Assembly (NCBI RefSeq): GCF_016461785.1
Contig: NZ_JAEMUH010000008.1
Location: forward strand, 62,001-126,000
Direction of reading: 5' to 3'
Source: Marinomonas ostreistagni
GTDB taxonomy: Bacteria > Pseudomonadota > Gammaproteobacteria > Pseudomonadales > Marinomonadaceae
DNA length: 64,000 nucleotides
Shown here piece by piece: positions 15,707-25,944 of this stretch (positions within the stretch are counted from its first letter, which is position 1; every line of letters starts with the position of its first letter). Under the pieces are notes generated by a model. That model worked only from the letters and a program-made list of their open reading frames with translations, had not been told where the DNA came from and did no database searches. The position numbers and the translations under genes are program-made.

Positions 15707-17191
15707 ATGGCATTAAACTATTCTCCTCTTGTTGTCTGGTTTAAGCGTGATTTGCGTTTGAGCGATCACGCCCCTTTAAAACAAGCCTGTGCCAGCGGGC
15801 AGCCTGTTTTATTGCTGTATGTTTTTGAACCTGAACAGCTAGATGATCCCCATTACGATGAACGCCATTGGCGTTTTGTTTGGCAATCATTGCAGGACTT
15901 ACAGCAACAGCTCGCACCATACCAAGGACAGATACACATTCGCCAAAAGCCGATTCTAGAAGCATTTGATGAATTGCATCGCAACACGGGCTTTACTCAG
16001 ATACTGAGTTACGAAGAGATTGGTATTGGGGTAACGTTTAAGCGAGACCAAGCCGTCAAAAACTGGTGCCAGCAACACCAAATACAATGGACAGAGTTCC
16101 CAACTGGCGCGGTCATTCGGGCACTGACCTCACGCACCACGTGGGATAAAGCGTGGCAAAGCACTATGCGTGCGCCCTGTGACACACCAAACCTTGAGCA
16201 AGCCGAATGGTTTGCTATTCCCAAGACAACTTTCATACCACCTGATTCATGGCAAACACCCCAACGAGGCATGCAAACCGGTGGAAGTTCACTTGCTTGG
16301 CAAACGTTAACGAGCTTCTACGAGGGTCGTGGACAAGATTACTACCGCCAGTTATCAAGCCCTCTTACCAGTCGTAACGCCTGCACCCGCTTATCGCCTT
16401 ACTTGGCTTGGGGCAACATCAGTCTGCGAGAAGTCTACCAAGACTTGCTGTCACGCTGGCACACCAAAGGTTGGCGTCGTACCTTGGTCGCGTTGAGCTC
16501 ACGCTTGCATTGGCACTGTCATTTTATGCAAAAGTTTGAAAGCGAGTGTGAGATGGAGTGGCGCCCTATCAATCGTGGCTATGACCGTTTCCCTTACCGG
16601 CAAGACGAGCGCGTTAACGACGACCTCAGAGCTTGGCAAAGTGGTCAAACTGGCGTACCTATGATCGACGCTTGCATGCGAGCTTTACACTTTACTGGCT
16701 ACATTAACTTTCGCATGCGCGCTATGCTGGTCAGCTTTTTATGCCACCACTTAAATATTGATTGGCGCTTAGGCGTACATCATTTGGCTAGGCTATTTTT
16801 AGATTTCGAACCGGGGATTCATTACCCGCAATTTCAAATGCAAGCAGGTATCACAGGCGCCAACACCATTCGTATCTACAACCCTATCAAGCAGTCCCAA
16901 GACCAAGACCCTGATGGGGACTTTATTCGACGCTGGGTACCTGAACTTGCTGACGTGCCAAGTCCACTCATTCACACCCCTTGGACCATGACGCAAATGG
17001 AGGAAGCTTTGTATCAATGTACCGTTGGTGAAGATTATCCAGCGCCCATTATTGATGTACCGAGTGCAGCGAAAGCCGCACGGGACAGGCTCTGGGGATT
17101 TCGTAAAGAAGCCCTTGTACAGCAAGAGAAACAACGTATTTTAACCACTCACGTACGGCCATCCAGCCGCCGTAAGGGCATGACATCATGA
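15707..17191 (+). CDS. Photolyase/cryptochrome-family flavoprotein of uncertain substrate
   Basis: 494 residues. The antenna domain begins [21 protein letters not shown]; the FAD domain shows [60 protein letters not shown] and [28 protein letters not shown]. The fold is clearly class I-like, but the segment that in E. coli PhrB reads GGWQW (with an electron-transfer Trp) is [10 protein letters not shown] here, so substrate and electron path may differ. It starts 2 bp after the DASH gene and its end overlaps the next gene (ATGA). Confidence 0.88.
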   Translation: MALNYSPLVVWFKRDLRLSDHAPLKQACASGQPVLLLYVFEPEQLDDPHYDERHWRFVWQSLQDLQQQLAPYQGQIHIRQKPILEAFDELHRNTGFTQILSYEEIGIGVTFKRDQAVKNWCQQHQIQWTEFPTGAVIRALTSRTTWDKAWQSTMRAPCDTPNLEQAEWFAIPKTTFIPPDSWQTPQRGMQTGGSSLAWQTLTSFYEGRGQDYYRQLSSPLTSRNACTRLSPYLAWGNISLREVYQDLLSRWHTKGWRRTLVALSSRLHWHCHFMQKFESECEMEWRPINRGYDRFPYRQDERVNDDLRAWQSGQTGVPMIDACMRALHFTGYINFRMRAMLVSFLCHHLNIDWRLGVHHLARLFLDFEPGIHYPQFQMQAGITGANTIRIYNPIKQSQDQDPDGDFIRRWVPELADVPSPLIHTPWTMTQMEEALYQCTVGEDYPAPIIDVPSAAKAARDRLWGFRKEALVQQEKQRILTTHVRPSSRRKGMTS

Positions 17192-18738
17192 GCCAATTTG
17201 AAACCTTGCGCGTCATTTTGGGAGACCAATTAAATGCTGCCCATTCTTGGCTCAAAAAGCCCAATGACAAGGTCGCCTACCTCATCGCTGAGCTGCATCC
17301 TGAAGCCACTTATGTGCGTCATCATAAACAAAAATTGTGCGCCTTTTTTCTTGCCATGGAACGCTTCGCTCAAGCCCTGAAAGACGCCGGACACAACGTA
17401 CAATATTTAACGCTCGACGATACCGAAGGACACAGCCTGGAATCCTTAATCCTGGGCATGGCGGATTCTCTTGGTGTGCGCCGTATTGAATTGCAGCGAC
17501 CTGACGAGCACCGCGTGATGATGCAGTATCAAGCTCTGGCGAGCCAAGCTAAGGTGCCCGTGCATTTAGCCGACACGGAGCACTTCATGCTGCCCTTCGA
17601 CGAGATCCCCCGCTTCTTCAAAGCTAAAACCAGTGTGCGTATGGAGCATTTCTATCGCAAAATGCGTCAACGCTTTAACATCCTCATGACCGACGACCAC
17701 ACACCGGAAGGCGGCCATTGGAATTACGACTCCGCGAATCGGCAAAAATTAAAGGCCAATGAGTTAAAAGACATCCCTGAGCCCTTGTTGTTTCAGCATG
17801 ATGTAAGCCACCTACTCGAACGTATTGAACGTCATAAGATTCCGTTTCTGGGTGAAGCGGATTCTACCTTACCATGGCCTGTGACTCGCCAAGACGGCTT
17901 GAGCTTATTGCAGTATTTTTGCGATCACTTACTACCTAATTTTGGCCGTTTCCAAGACGCGATGACTGGCCGTTCGCCGCATGCTTGGAGTCTGTACCAT
18001 TCGCGCCTATCGTTCGCGTTGAATGCCAAAATGATTCACCCAAATCATGTTATCAAAGCGGCCGTGATGGCCTATCGTCAGCGAAAAGACATCGATATCG
18101 CTCAAGTAGAAGGGTTTGTGCGGCAGATTCTTGGCTGGCGCGAATACGTGCGGGGCATGTACTGGATCAACATGCCCGATTACTACGAGCAGAATGCACT
18201 GGATGCCCAACGAGACTTACCCCAATATTTCTGGGATGGCCAAACCAAGATGAACTGTATGGCTCACGCCATCGGTCAATCTCTCGAATACGCCTATGCT
18301 CATCATATTCAGCGGCTGATGGTGACGGGGAATTTCTGTCTATTGGCTGGCATCCACCCAAAACAAGTGGATGAGTGGTATTTGGGGATTTACGTGGATG
18401 CCTTGGAGTGGGTGGAACTGCCCAATACCCGCGGCATGAGCCAGTTCGCTGATGGAGGCTGGATTGCCTCAAAACCTTACGCGGCCAGTGGTAATTACAT
18501 TCAAAAAATGAGCGACTATTGCAGCGATTGCCACTATCAAGTGAAAGAGAAAGTGGGCGACAAAGCCTGTCCAATGAACAGTTTATATTGGCGCTTTATG
18601 GTACAACACCGTGACCGTCTATTAAAGAACCCGCGCATTGGTATGATTTACGGCAACTGGGACAAACAAGATAAAGCCCAACAAGATGCCGTACTAGAGC
18701 GGGCACAGTGGTGCCTAGATAACATCAACGAATTGTAG
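17188..18738 (+). CDS. Iron-sulfur bacterial cryptochrome/photolyase (FeS-BCP, (6-4) photolyase type)
   Basis: 516 residues, like Agrobacterium PhrB, which repairs (6-4) photoproducts and carries FAD and a [4Fe-4S] cluster. The four cluster cysteines are Cys357 (KMNCMAH), Cys445 and Cys448 (YCSDCHY) and Cys461 (ACPMN); their spacing of 88, 3 and 13 is identical to PhrB Cys350/438/441/454. The N-terminal domain begins [16 protein letters not shown], as in this group. [25 protein letters not shown] and [11 protein letters not shown] belong to the FAD domain. Third gene of the photolyase operon, overlapping the second by 4 nt. Confidence 0.92.
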   Translation: MSQFETLRVILGDQLNAAHSWLKKPNDKVAYLIAELHPEATYVRHHKQKLCAFFLAMERFAQALKDAGHNVQYLTLDDTEGHSLESLILGMADSLGVRRIELQRPDEHRVMMQYQALASQAKVPVHLADTEHFMLPFDEIPRFFKAKTSVRMEHFYRKMRQRFNILMTDDHTPEGGHWNYDSANRQKLKANELKDIPEPLLFQHDVSHLLERIERHKIPFLGEADSTLPWPVTRQDGLSLLQYFCDHLLPNFGRFQDAMTGRSPHAWSLYHSRLSFALNAKMIHPNHVIKAAVMAYRQRKDIDIAQVEGFVRQILGWREYVRGMYWINMPDYYEQNALDAQRDLPQYFWDGQTKMNCMAHAIGQSLEYAYAHHIQRLMVTGNFCLLAGIHPKQVDEWYLGIYVDALEWVELPNTRGMSQFADGGWIASKPYAASGNYIQKMSDYCSDCHYQVKEKVGDKACPMNSLYWRFMVQHRDRLLKNPRIGMIYGNWDKQDKAQQDAVLERAQWCLDNINEL

Positions 18739-18773
18739 CGGACAGTCTCGTTCTGTTATTACCATTTCTCAGA

Positions 18774-18809
18774 CAGATTGAGCATGACCTAAGCGTCATG
18801 CTCAATCTG
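18774..18809. terminator. 15-bp perfect inverted repeat between photolyase and MATE genes
   Basis: CAGATTGAGCATGAC (18774-18788) and GTCATGCTCAATCTG (18795-18809) around a 6-nt loop. The MATE stop codon lies in the loop, and its last codons lie in one arm. It separates convergent operons, so a bidirectional terminator is likely although no T tract follows. Confidence 0.65.
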
Positions 18810-20111
18810 ACAAGATGTTCGATAGATTGATTGATAGATCCACCAAGCGGCCACACCCGCGCAGACATTCGCCAAGCTAGCACCGATAAACAGCCCCCAT
18901 AAACCACCGATCTGGCCACCGATCCATAGGCAAGGTAGGAAAAAAGCAAACAGGCGAAGCGCCGACATCCACAACGCGCGATAGGGTTTACCCAATGCAT
19001 TCGCCGCAGAAACCATCATCATACACACGCCCAAAGGCCCTAAGCTGATCGGTACCCACATCAAATGCCAAGTCACGATATCTGTCACCTCCGCGTCGCT
19101 CGACATCAACTGAGCTAAGCTCGGTGCCCACCACCAAACCAAGATCGCCACAAGGGTCTGGAAGACCAAGACATAACCCACAGCGATTCGTAGCAGCTGC
19201 TTAATCGCTTCGAATTGGCCTGCCCCAAAAAAGCGACCAACCATAGGTGGCAATGTCATGGTCAGCGCCAATACAGTCACAATCGCCAAAAACTCGAACC
19301 GAGAGCTTACCGCCCAAGCTGCAACCGCCGCCGTACCAAACCCTGCTAATAACTTAGTCGCCAACACTGACGATAGCGGTGGCAATAATTGGCTAACCAT
19401 AGCAGGCCCCATAATATGACCAATGCTACCCAGTGTTTTGATAACAGACAGGTTGCCAAAATCAAACGTCAGCCAATGGCTGGCAAAGCATTTTGGCACA
19501 ATAATCAACATCCCCAATGAGAAAGCTAAGCAAGTCGCTAAAGCGGCCCCCACAATGCCCAAATCAAGCACAAAGATAAACAATGGGTCCAAGGCGATGT
19601 TCAGTAAGCTGGTCACTACCATAATGGTGCCAGGTAGCATGGTATTACCATTAGAGCGACAAATACTGTAGAAGAAATAGATCATGGCGCCCATCCAAGT
19701 ACTGACGAGCCACCATCCCCAGTAGTCATCAATAATCGGTGTCACGCTCTCTGGCGCACTTAGCAATGCCAGAACTGCAGCTCGGCAAAACCAAACCAAT
19801 ACGGCAACCAGACCGATACCGACGGCTCCCAACAGCACGACCAAACCGGCTAATTGCTTAGCGTACAGGGATTCTGATGCACCCAGTGCTCGGGAAATCA
19901 AAGACGTTGTGGCAATGCCTAGCCCCACCTGTATACCGATAAAGATTAACGCAATCGGTGCAGTGAAGCCTTGAGCCGCCAAAGGTAAAACACCCAATTG
20001 ACCAATGAAGGCACTGTCTACCAACTGGAAACTCATAATCGATAAAATGCCAAACAGCATCGGCCAAGTCATCGAGAAAAGTTGTTTACCAAGTGAGGAT
20101 GTTGACTGCAT
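18789..20111 (-). CDS. MATE-family multidrug efflux transporter
   Basis: 440 residues with about 12 hydrophobic spans in two repeats. The N-terminus (LFSMTWPMLFGILSIMSFQLVDSAFIGQLGVLPLAAQGF) is the canonical MATE signature, and the second half begins IMGPAMVSQLLPPLSSVLATKLLAGFGTAAVAAWAVSSRFE. These carriers export cationic drugs or dyes in exchange for Na+ or H+. It is convergent with the photolyase operon; the substrate is not predictable. Confidence 0.9.
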   Translation of the reverse strand: MQSTSSLGKQLFSMTWPMLFGILSIMSFQLVDSAFIGQLGVLPLAAQGFTAPIALIFIGIQVGLGIATTSLISRALGASESLYAKQLAGLVVLLGAVGIGLVAVLVWFCRAAVLALLSAPESVTPIIDDYWGWWLVSTWMGAMIYFFYSICRSNGNTMLPGTIMVVTSLLNIALDPLFIFVLDLGIVGAALATCLAFSLGMLIIVPKCFASHWLTFDFGNLSVIKTLGSIGHIMGPAMVSQLLPPLSSVLATKLLAGFGTAAVAAWAVSSRFEFLAIVTVLALTMTLPPMVGRFFGAGQFEAIKQLLRIAVGYVLVFQTLVAILVWWWAPSLAQLMSSDAEVTDIVTWHLMWVPISLGPLGVCMMMVSAANALGKPYRALWMSALRLFAFFLPCLWIGGQIGGLWGLFIGASLANVCAGVAAWWIYQSIYRTSCQIEHDA

Positions 20112-20171
20112 GGAATACCTTAAATATACGCATTAACTTTCGACCACACAGTATACGGGAGAGTCATGACA

Positions 20172-20339
20172 CTAAGGCGAATTTTCCGTGATTTTTGCTA
20201 GGTTAACACGCTGTCCACGGCACCGTTCCGAGCAGTATTTCACCTCATCCCAACATTTAGCCCACTTTTTCCGCCAAGCAAAAGGTCGCTGACAAACTGG
20301 ACATTGTTTACTGGGAAGGTGTGGTTTCTTGTGTGCCAT
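20172..20339 (-). CDS. DUF2256 small zinc-ribbon protein, 55 aa
   Basis: Minus-strand frame from ATG at 20339 to TAG at 20172. It reads MAHKKPHLPSKQCPVC, then QRPFAWRKKWAKCWDEVKYC and SERCRGQR, the conserved DUF2256 pattern (LPxKxCxxCxRPFxWRKKWxxxWdeVkyCSxRCR). Cys13/Cys16 and Cys36/Cys40 form a probable zinc site. Its first 32 nt overlap the end of the MFS gene in another frame. Function is unknown; in my recollection DUF2256 genes often sit beside FeS-BCP photolyases, and here the photolyase operon lies 1.4 kb away, but that link is inference. Confidence 0.85.
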   Translation of the reverse strand: MAHKKPHLPSKQCPVCQRPFAWRKKWAKCWDEVKYCSERCRGQRVNLAKITENSP

Positions 20340-21573
20340 GAGGTTTCTCTTGCTGTAATCGACAAACTCGCCACATTAATACGATGGCCAAGCCCGTAAA
20401 GATCACATACCCTACAGCCAAGGGTGTTACAGAAAAATCATAGAAACGACCTACCAATACAGACAAGACAACGGCCAGCAAACTGGACAGCGACGAAATC
20501 AGGGAAGCTCCGAGTCCTGCCATACGCCCTAATGGCTCCATCGCCATGGCGTTAATATTGCCAAACAATAACCCCATGCTAAAAAAGATTGGAATCCCCA
20601 AAGATAAGAATAACCATAATGGCGGCTGTCCTTGCCATACCAGCGAAACGCCCATCATGGCTAACGCTGCGCTACATTTCAAAGTTAATGCAAACCAGAT
20701 CAAACGCTGCATACCAAAACGCATCACAATACGACCATTGGTAAAAGACGCTAACCCTGCGCCACCCGCCATCATGGCGAAGTACAGGGGAAAGGCCTCT
20801 CCCGTTTGGTAAACATCCTGAAAGATCGATTGTGAAACCCCCAAATAAAGCATGAGCCCCGCAAAAACGAGCCCTGCCATTCCCGTTAAGCACATCACTT
20901 CTTGTTGTTTAACGATAAACTGAGCATCACGCCACAAGCGAGATAAGACCATGGGCTGGCGTTGTTCTTTAGCTAGCGTTTCAGGCTGGCGCAGGATCAG
21001 CCAAATGGAGGCAATGGTGGCTTGGAGCATCAATGCGCCGAAGATCCAGCGCCAGTCTCCGAGCAATAACACCAGTTGACCAAAAGCAGGTGCCAGCATA
21101 GGCACTAAAATAAAGATAAGCATCACATAAGACATGATGCGCGCCATGGCCGCCCCTTTGTACAAATCTCGAATCAAGGCCCGAGAGGCGATCTTTGGAC
21201 CAGCAACTCCGAAACCTTGAATAAAGCGTCCCAACAACAGCTCTTCTAACGTGTTCGCTGACATGGCAACTAAACAGCCCACTAAATATAGAACCACACC
21301 AGTGAGGATGCTTTTTTTGCGCCCTACCGCGTCCGATAACGGACCAAACAGCAATTCACCAAACACCATCCCTGCAATCAATGCAGACACCACCCATTGA
21401 ATATGAGTGTAATCAGTGACTGCTAATTGCTCAGCCATATCTCGAAATGCAGGCAGCACGGCATCCATACTCAATGCCGTGAGCGACATCATGCAGGCAA
21501 ATAAACCAATAAACTCTTTTTCAGAAAGGGAGATAGATGGACTAGGCAGGCGGCTAGCGAAACGGCGTTTCAT
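20308..21573 (-). CDS. Bcr/CflA-type MFS drug exporter
   Basis: 421 residues, 12-helix major facilitator. The N-terminus EFIGLFACMMSLTALSMDAVLPAFRDMAEQL and the loop GELLFGPLSDAVGRKKSILTG are typical of the Bcr/CflA drug-resistance group. The start is the ATG at 21573, with AAGGAT before it; the frame is open further up (21609) but lacks a ribosome-binding site. The end overlaps the DUF2256 gene by 32 nt, so the two are probably co-transcribed. Confidence 0.88.
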   Translation of the reverse strand: MKRRFASRLPSPSISLSEKEFIGLFACMMSLTALSMDAVLPAFRDMAEQLAVTDYTHIQWVVSALIAGMVFGELLFGPLSDAVGRKKSILTGVVLYLVGCLVAMSANTLEELLLGRFIQGFGVAGPKIASRALIRDLYKGAAMARIMSYVMLIFILVPMLAPAFGQLVLLLGDWRWIFGALMLQATIASIWLILRQPETLAKEQRQPMVLSRLWRDAQFIVKQQEVMCLTGMAGLVFAGLMLYLGVSQSIFQDVYQTGEAFPLYFAMMAGGAGLASFTNGRIVMRFGMQRLIWFALTLKCSAALAMMGVSLVWQGQPPLWLFLSLGIPIFFSMGLLFGNINAMAMEPLGRMAGLGASLISSLSSLLAVVLSVLVGRFYDFSVTPLAVGYVIFTGLAIVLMWRVCRLQQEKPHGTQETTPSQ

Positions 21574-21635
21574 GTTGTTATCCTTATAATTTAGAAACAA
21601 GGCTAGCATGAAACGCCGTGGTAAGGTGGGAGTAA

Positions 21636-23198
21636 TTATCTAATTAAAGACAAGCTTTCTTCGGCAAAACCAGTACCGGCTTCAGTATAGAAGTTGAAAA
21701 CGTTATCGATGCCCGCTTTTAACATGTAGTCACGTTCATCATGATAACGAGCAATGGCCGCTACCTGACCATGGAAACCACCACTACGCAGCTGCTTAAC
21801 AACATTGACACTATCGTCTGCAGAAGGCAGTGCAAGCAGAATCAACTTCACATTAGACAGGTCTAAGTGCTCCCACAGGTCGACGTCTTCACCGTCACCA
21901 AAGAAGACATTGTGCTGATCGTTTTGCATTTGTTTGATACGGAACTGATCCGCATCCATACCAGCTACCACATTACCAACCATACTAGTGAGAGAATCGA
22001 AGGCGCCTCGTCCCACTCGACCTAAACCGACTACCAAGACTTCCATATTTTTAGGTTGTTCAAAGCAATCTTCAGGCAGTGGTACTGTATTTTCATAACG
22101 GCGAACAATGTCTTTATAGCGTCGGAAATAACTGTGCGCTTTACGATAGAAAACACTAGTAATTACAAACGAGAACGACACCGCTAACGCCAAAATCACT
22201 AACCAATCATTGCTGATCCAGCCCGCTTGCACACTCAGTGCTACGACAATTAGACCAAACTCACTGTAGTTTGAAAGCGCCAGCGCCCCCAGAAAGGAGG
22301 TACGCCCGCGTAGGCGTAAACTGGTAAAGAAATAGAAGAACAGTACGAACTTAACCACTAACAATGCTGTTAGGATCAAACTTAGTCCCAACATGCTCCA
22401 TGTCGGTAAAGCACTGAATCCTATGGAGAGGAAGAAGCCAATTAAGAATAAGTCCTTAAAGTTCATAAGTGACTTGTTTAACTCAGAGGCTTTGGTATGG
22501 GACGCTAATAAAATACCCATAATCAACGCACCAAGGTCCCCTTTTACCCCCACTAGGTAAAACAGTTCATAGCCACCCAGCGCAAAGAACAGTCCTGTTA
22601 GCGGTAGCATTTCACCGTGACCAGACTTGTTCAAAAGTTTGCCTAGTACAGGACGCAACGGAATCAGAGCGAATAATAGTACCGCCCAGATCGAAGGCAC
22701 TTTTCCGGTCGCTAATACGAGGAATACGACGGCTACGATATCTTGCATAACCAGGATACCGAGCGCCAGTTGACCATGGCGGGTCTTCATTTCACCGGCT
22801 TCTTCGAGCAACTTCACAATACAGACCGTACTAGAGAAGCTCAGTGCAAAACCAATTAATGCTGCGGTGCGCAGAGACAAGATTTCAAAAGCATGCAGAC
22901 CTACGATGCCAAGCAAAGACGCGACACCGATGATCAGAATCGTCCAAGCTCCCATATGCCCTATGGTGGATGCCCAAACCTCCCGTTTTAGCAGGTCTTG
23001 TACATGCAGTTTTAGACCAATACAAAAGAGCATCAAGGTGATACCCAAGTTGGATAAATGCTCCAAAATACTGCTGGGCTGAACTTGCATAAAGTTCAAA
23101 ATAAACCCCGCAGCCAAGAAGCCAATCAGTGGCGGTAAGTTCACCAACTTAACCGCTAAACCACAAATAAACGCAAACAGTATCCAGATAAATTCCAT
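21636..23198 (-). CDS. CPA2-family cation:proton antiporter with TrkA-N domain (YbaL/KefB-like)
   Basis: 520 residues. The N-terminal ~370 residues carry about 12 membrane spans with ALIGFALSFSSTVCIVKLLEE and LGILVMQDIVAVVFLV, the conserved ion-exchange helices of KefB/KefC-type antiporters. The C-terminal Rossmann domain begins NMEVLVVGLGRVGRGAFDSL and would bind NAD(H) or a nucleotide to gate K+/Na+ efflux. It lacks the full-length C-terminal extension of KefC, so YbaL is the closer relative. Confidence 0.87.
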   Translation of the reverse strand: MEFIWILFAFICGLAVKLVNLPPLIGFLAAGFILNFMQVQPSSILEHLSNLGITLMLFCIGLKLHVQDLLKREVWASTIGHMGAWTILIIGVASLLGIVGLHAFEILSLRTAALIGFALSFSSTVCIVKLLEEAGEMKTRHGQLALGILVMQDIVAVVFLVLATGKVPSIWAVLLFALIPLRPVLGKLLNKSGHGEMLPLTGLFFALGGYELFYLVGVKGDLGALIMGILLASHTKASELNKSLMNFKDLFLIGFFLSIGFSALPTWSMLGLSLILTALLVVKFVLFFYFFTSLRLRGRTSFLGALALSNYSEFGLIVVALSVQAGWISNDWLVILALAVSFSFVITSVFYRKAHSYFRRYKDIVRRYENTVPLPEDCFEQPKNMEVLVVGLGRVGRGAFDSLTSMVGNVVAGMDADQFRIKQMQNDQHNVFFGDGEDVDLWEHLDLSNVKLILLALPSADDSVNVVKQLRSGGFHGQVAAIARYHDERDYMLKAGIDNVFNFYTEAGTGFAEESLSLIR

Positions 23199-23276
23199 AA
23201 CGACGACGTACTTTTCCTAACAATTCGGCACCCGATGTACCTTAGTTCACAGCATAACGACAAAGTGCTTAGCTTG

Positions 23277-24857
23277 CTATATAAGCAATCTAAGAATTAT
23301 CTGACCGATCAGTGCAGCAATGGCGGCATAAGCTAGCATCGGTAAGATGGTACGCTTAATCATCGCGCCTTCTTGGTTTTTAATACCTAAGATCGTACAT
23401 ACGGCGATGATATTATTTAAACAGATCATATTGCCCATGGACGCGCCAACAGATTGCAATGCCAGCACCACACTCACCGGCAAACTGGTCTGCTCGGCAA
23501 TACTGTATTGAATACCGCCAAAGGTCAGATTCGAGACCGTCGCAGAACCTGAGAAAAACGAGCCCAACGCTCCCAATAAAGCAGAGACATAGCTCCAGTT
23601 CGATCCCATTGTACTGGCAAGGCTGTTGGCAATGATAAAGATCGGCGCTTGCTCGCCCCCTTGCATCATAAAGTTCACCATCATCAGAGCGCCAATCAAG
23701 GCAAGGATAGGTAACTTAATCCGCCCCCAAGTTTCTTCTACCGCATGACTTAAATGACGACGTGACAATGACAATATTGGCATCAGCACCAGTACCGTGA
23801 CGACAAATGGAATCAAGGCTGGCACATAAAGGGTTTTATAAGACCAACCGACGCTGGTATCTAAAATGGATGACCAAGACAAGATCAGCGCTTGGCTAAC
23901 ACCAAAGTCTCCCAACGTTAGCCAAGGCGTATCATCGTTGAGCCAAGCTTTAAATGGCCACTGCTGAATACGAGTCACCAGCAAAATAACAATCAACAAA
24001 ATAAACGGTGAAAGAGCTTTAATCACCTCGATCTTCGGCAATTGAGTCACTTCTGAACGCTTTCCGTCGCCTTCTTTATGCAACCCAATATGGTATTTCG
24101 CTGCCAGAATCGAACCACATAATCCGATCGCGCCACCGATCAATGATGGAAATTCATAGTTCACCTGCGCCAACAAATAAAAAGGCAGGGTACAGCTTAA
24201 CGCACTGATTAGAATGAAGAGAAGGTTCTGACGAATGGCTTGCCAACTGACCAAAAAACGCAGCGCCAGCATAGGGATAATCAAACTTGCTATTAAATGA
24301 ATTAATGCCGTCCATTGGGAGGTTTGCAGCAATTGCGCTTCGCTAAGTTCAAGAGCGGCGAAGCCAAACCAGGCAGGCGTGCCAACCGCACCAAATGACA
24401 CAGGCACACTGTTCATCACGAGGGTTAATAACGCCACCGGCATGGCAGAGAAGCCAAGTCCTACGAGAATCGGTGCTGCAATCGCAGCGGGCGTGCCAAA
24501 ACCTGAAGCGCCTTCCAACATAAAGGCAAACGCCCAACCGATAATCATCAGCTGGGCAACTTTGTTATGACTGATGCTTTCAAGCCATTGACGTAAGGTA
24601 TTCTCCGCGCCAGAAATCACCAGTACACGATTCAGTAGAATCGCTCCCGCAACAATCGAAATAGGCGTAAACACCGAAAGACCACCAGCGATGGCATTGG
24701 CCAATAGCAACGTTAAATCTGCTTGGAAAAAAAACGCTTGAAGCAACGCCACCAATAAAGCCGTCAAGGGTAACGCAACGTGCGCTGCCAACGGCCGCTG
24801 TTTGGTCATACTCCAAACCAAAAAGATGACAGGGGCAAGAGCGACTAAGGTATCCAT
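23277..24857 (-). CDS. lldP: L-lactate permease family transporter
   Basis: 526 residues, many hydrophobic spans. GWAFAFMLEGASGFGTPAAIAAPILVGLGF is the signature of the LctP/LldP lactate:H+ symporters, and GALGSFFSGSATVSNLTFGGIQ and QSVGASMGNMICLNNIIAVC are the second half. The start is at the ATG at 24857, preceded by GGAGA; a longer frame upstream is unlikely. It is separated from the divergently placed carbon-uptake genes by a LysR regulator gene. An FMN alpha-hydroxy-acid oxidase that could use lactate lies at 40.9-41.9 kb. Confidence 0.88.
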   Translation of the reverse strand: MDTLVALAPVIFLVWSMTKQRPLAAHVALPLTALLVALLQAFFFQADLTLLLANAIAGGLSVFTPISIVAGAILLNRVLVISGAENTLRQWLESISHNKVAQLMIIGWAFAFMLEGASGFGTPAAIAAPILVGLGFSAMPVALLTLVMNSVPVSFGAVGTPAWFGFAALELSEAQLLQTSQWTALIHLIASLIIPMLALRFLVSWQAIRQNLLFILISALSCTLPFYLLAQVNYEFPSLIGGAIGLCGSILAAKYHIGLHKEGDGKRSEVTQLPKIEVIKALSPFILLIVILLVTRIQQWPFKAWLNDDTPWLTLGDFGVSQALILSWSSILDTSVGWSYKTLYVPALIPFVVTVLVLMPILSLSRRHLSHAVEETWGRIKLPILALIGALMMVNFMMQGGEQAPIFIIANSLASTMGSNWSYVSALLGALGSFFSGSATVSNLTFGGIQYSIAEQTSLPVSVVLALQSVGASMGNMICLNNIIAVCTILGIKNQEGAMIKRTILPMLAYAAIAALIGQIILRLLI

Positions 24858-24973
24858 ACACGGTCTCCGAGTTTGCTGTCTCGTCATTATCTCTAGGGAG
24901 GAATGCAATAACAGTGCAAATGTCAGCAAAGTATTCGATTGCGTTTCAAAATAACGACTATTTATGACACTCG

Positions 24974-25855
24974 TTATTCCAGTTGATGACTACGCAGCAG
25001 ATGCAATAGCACTTCTGGGATAAACTTACGCGGCATTTGCAACGCATAGAAATGCTCATAGGCCTGTGGAAGCTCTTGATAAATTTCAAGTTTCTTGGCT
25101 TCGATTTCGTCCTTTACCACCACTGGTGGCATCACCGATAGAAAACCGCTGTCACGGGCCAATAGACGCATCATCGCCATATCGTCTACTTCTGCTTTAA
25201 TATCCGCTCGATATTCATGGGTAGCACAAAAGGATTCAAACACCGAGCGTATGCCCATATTCCGTGCGGGCAAAATCCAGTGCTTGTCTTCGTAACCTTT
25301 TGGAAAAGGTTGCTCTGGCTGTTGCCCATAAGGACCAACGATCGCTACAGATTGTCGCGCTACCAATTGGTTTTGCCACAGCACTCCTTGCACATCATTG
25401 GTGATGGCTCGGTTAGTCAGTGCGATATCCAATTCGTGGTTTAACAATCCTTCTGTTAGGTCACTCATGGTGCGGGCATACAACGAAAAGCTCACGTCGT
25501 CTTGGGCAAATAACGGTGTAATGAACGCCTCAATAAAGTTACGGGATAAGTGGGTTTCAAAGCCAATATTTAAGTGCGTATGCGAGGTATTACCGCTCTT
25601 TAAATACTGCTCCAACTCTTCTCCTGTGGAAAAAATATCCTGTGCGTAACTTTGCACTCGACGTCCAACATCCGTTAACACTAAGCGGCGTCCTTCTCGT
25701 TCAAACAAGGTACGTCCTATTTTATTTTCAAGCTGCTTAATTTGTGCCGACAACGCAGATTGAGACACATGCAACTGCTCTGCGGCTTGGGTTAAGTGGC
25801 CAATATTGGCCACGCGCCAGAAATAATAGAGGTGGTGGTAGTTCAAACGAGGCAT
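24974..25855 (-). CDS. NhaR-like LysR-family regulator, likely controller of dabBA
   Basis: 293 residues. The winged helix-turn-helix reads LNYHHLYYFWRVANIGHLTQAAEQLHVSQSALSAQIKQLE; the LNYHHLYYFW start is characteristic of the NhaR branch. The effector domain follows from about residue 90. The start is taken at ATG 25855, giving MPRLNYHH as in relatives. It is divergent from dabB with 89 bp between them, containing an inverted repeat, the classic arrangement for a LysR activator of the neighbouring operon. lldP on its other side is a less likely target. The signal could be bicarbonate, pH or Na+. Confidence 0.85.
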   Translation of the reverse strand: MPRLNYHHLYYFWRVANIGHLTQAAEQLHVSQSALSAQIKQLENKIGRTLFEREGRRLVLTDVGRRVQSYAQDIFSTGEELEQYLKSGNTSHTHLNIGFETHLSRNFIEAFITPLFAQDDVSFSLYARTMSDLTEGLLNHELDIALTNRAITNDVQGVLWQNQLVARQSVAIVGPYGQQPEQPFPKGYEDKHWILPARNMGIRSVFESFCATHEYRADIKAEVDDMAMMRLLARDSGFLSVMPPVVVKDEIEAKKLEIYQELPQAYEHFYALQMPRKFIPEVLLHLLRSHQLE

Positions 25856-25887
25856 AGGGGGGCTCAATTCATAACTAAAAAAGAACG

Positions 25888-25907
25888 ATACATTAAAATA
25901 TATGTAT
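25888..25907. promoter_or_regulatory. Inverted repeat in the lysR-dabB intergenic region
   Basis: ATACAT-N8-ATGTAT, centred about 40 bp from both genes. A suitable LysR-type binding site for the divergent regulator; assignment by position. Confidence 0.5.
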
Positions 25908-25944
25908 TTTTATTAACTTTAAAGACCCGTCATACTTAGCGCAA

